This document shows positions 27,864 to 28,190 of a DNA stretch of 28,190 nucleotides, piece after piece. The position numbers were made by a program, and so were the translations under genes. Source of the DNA: a virus; IMG/VR virus record IMGVR_UViG_3300027917_000150, positions 1 to 28,190 of that record. One strand, given 5' to 3'. The notes under the pieces are model-generated. The model searched no databases, had not been told where the DNA came from, and saw only the letters and a program-made list of their open reading frames with translations. Positions within the stretch are counted from its first letter, which is position 1. Every line of letters begins with the position of its first letter.

Positions 27864-28190
27864 ATGTCACCTATCGTAGCTGGACCACAAATTTGCGGCT
27901 GTGGCGGACATCCACAGTGCTGTGGCGACGACGTGATCGTACAGGAGCATCTCGTTGCAGTCCACAGCATTCTAGAAGACTGGGGACTAGATTATTATCT
28001 AGGTCTGCACCCCAACGTCGATGTGAACATCCTATGCTGTGAAATCATTGGCACTGCCATGAATAGGATCAGTGGCATCATATGGCCACCCCAACCCGTT
28101 CACATCTCATGGCCGTTTGGCAAGCCATGCCCAGCATGTGCCGCAGGTGACGACGCTCACCTAGTTGATCATTATCCGCAAGACAACATC
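27864..28190 (+). CDS. Cys/His-rich plus-strand protein (3' end beyond window)
   Basis: An open frame of 109 codons from ATG 27864 to the window edge, with AAAGGA 9 nt upstream. An in-frame ATG at 27816 has AGGAG only 1 nt away and is less likely. The product begins with a Cys-rich segment (CGCGGHPQCCGDD), continues with a helix (VQEHLVAVHSILEDWGLDYYL) and a hydrophobic part (VNILCCEIIGTAMNRISGIIWPP), then CPAC followed by DDAHLVDHYP. The two Cys clusters and His residues suggest zinc binding. It is the clearest gene of the rightward unit. Family not recognised. Confidence 0.72.
   Translation, partial: MSPIVAGPQICGCGGHPQCCGDDVIVQEHLVAVHSILEDWGLDYYLGLHPNVDVNILCCEIIGTAMNRISGIIWPPQPVHISWPFGKPCPACAAGDDAHLVDHYPQDNI

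Noticed and set aside
27746-27970. Minus-strand ORF of 74 codons
   Set aside because: It lies opposite the better supported plus-strand gene at 27864 and lacks a ribosome site.
27252-28157. 11-bp direct repeat TGACGACGCTC
   Set aside because: Matches of this length are expected by chance in a window this size.

Overview
The window is part of the genome of a tailed double-stranded DNA phage (Caudoviricetes). On the minus strand it carries a large terminase, a portal-like protein, a scaffold-like protein and an N4-gp56-type major capsid protein, in the usual packaging-to-capsid order. The host cannot be named from sequence. Three near-consensus sigma70-type promoters (TTGACA, 17-bp spacer, TGG-TATAAT-like) suggest that bacterial host RNA polymerase reads the main units. 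Genes are tightly packed, often with ATGA or TAATG overlaps, and GTG/TTG starts occur. No tail gene, lysin, replication gene, tRNA, CRISPR array or IS element is visible; the contig is open at both ends.

Layout in the order of leftward transcription. (1) A promoter near 26.8 kb with a ~220-nt structured leader feeds a run of small accessory genes (26.55 to 23.2 kb). Four of these are tandem paralogues whose last codons carry the ribosome-binding site and start codon of the next gene. (2) A gene-free, hairpin-rich stretch of 316 nt (22.89-23.21 kb) may hold a non-coding RNA. (3) A sugar/surface-modification cassette (22.9-18.0 kb) has an NAD-dependent epimerase/dehydratase, a sugar nucleotidyltransferase, two GT-A glycosyltransferases, two SAM methyltransferases and three small proteins; it is followed by a tiny membrane protein, a Zn-finger protein and a small helical protein. 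(4) A consensus promoter at 17.3 kb drives a Gly/Arg-rich protein, terminase, portal, four small or mid-size proteins and a giant 2881-residue protein with an HExxH metallopeptidase motif. (5) A third promoter at 1.9 kb drives scaffold and major capsid protein; the capsid ribosome-binding site can pair with a sequence just upstream.

Right of about 26.8 kb the coding strand switches. The last ~1.3 kb appears to carry short plus-strand genes, the clearest being a Cys/His-rich gene that runs off the right edge. This part is rich in inverted repeats and repeated GTTCAC motifs, as expected of a control or replication region between divergent units.

Best leads: the dual-use C-terminal tag of the four paralogues, the three-member promoter family, the giant peptidase-bearing virion-type protein, the sugar cassette, three overlooked membrane mini-proteins, the capsid RBS hairpin, and the two structured non-coding regions. 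All functional statements are from reading the sequence; no database search was run.
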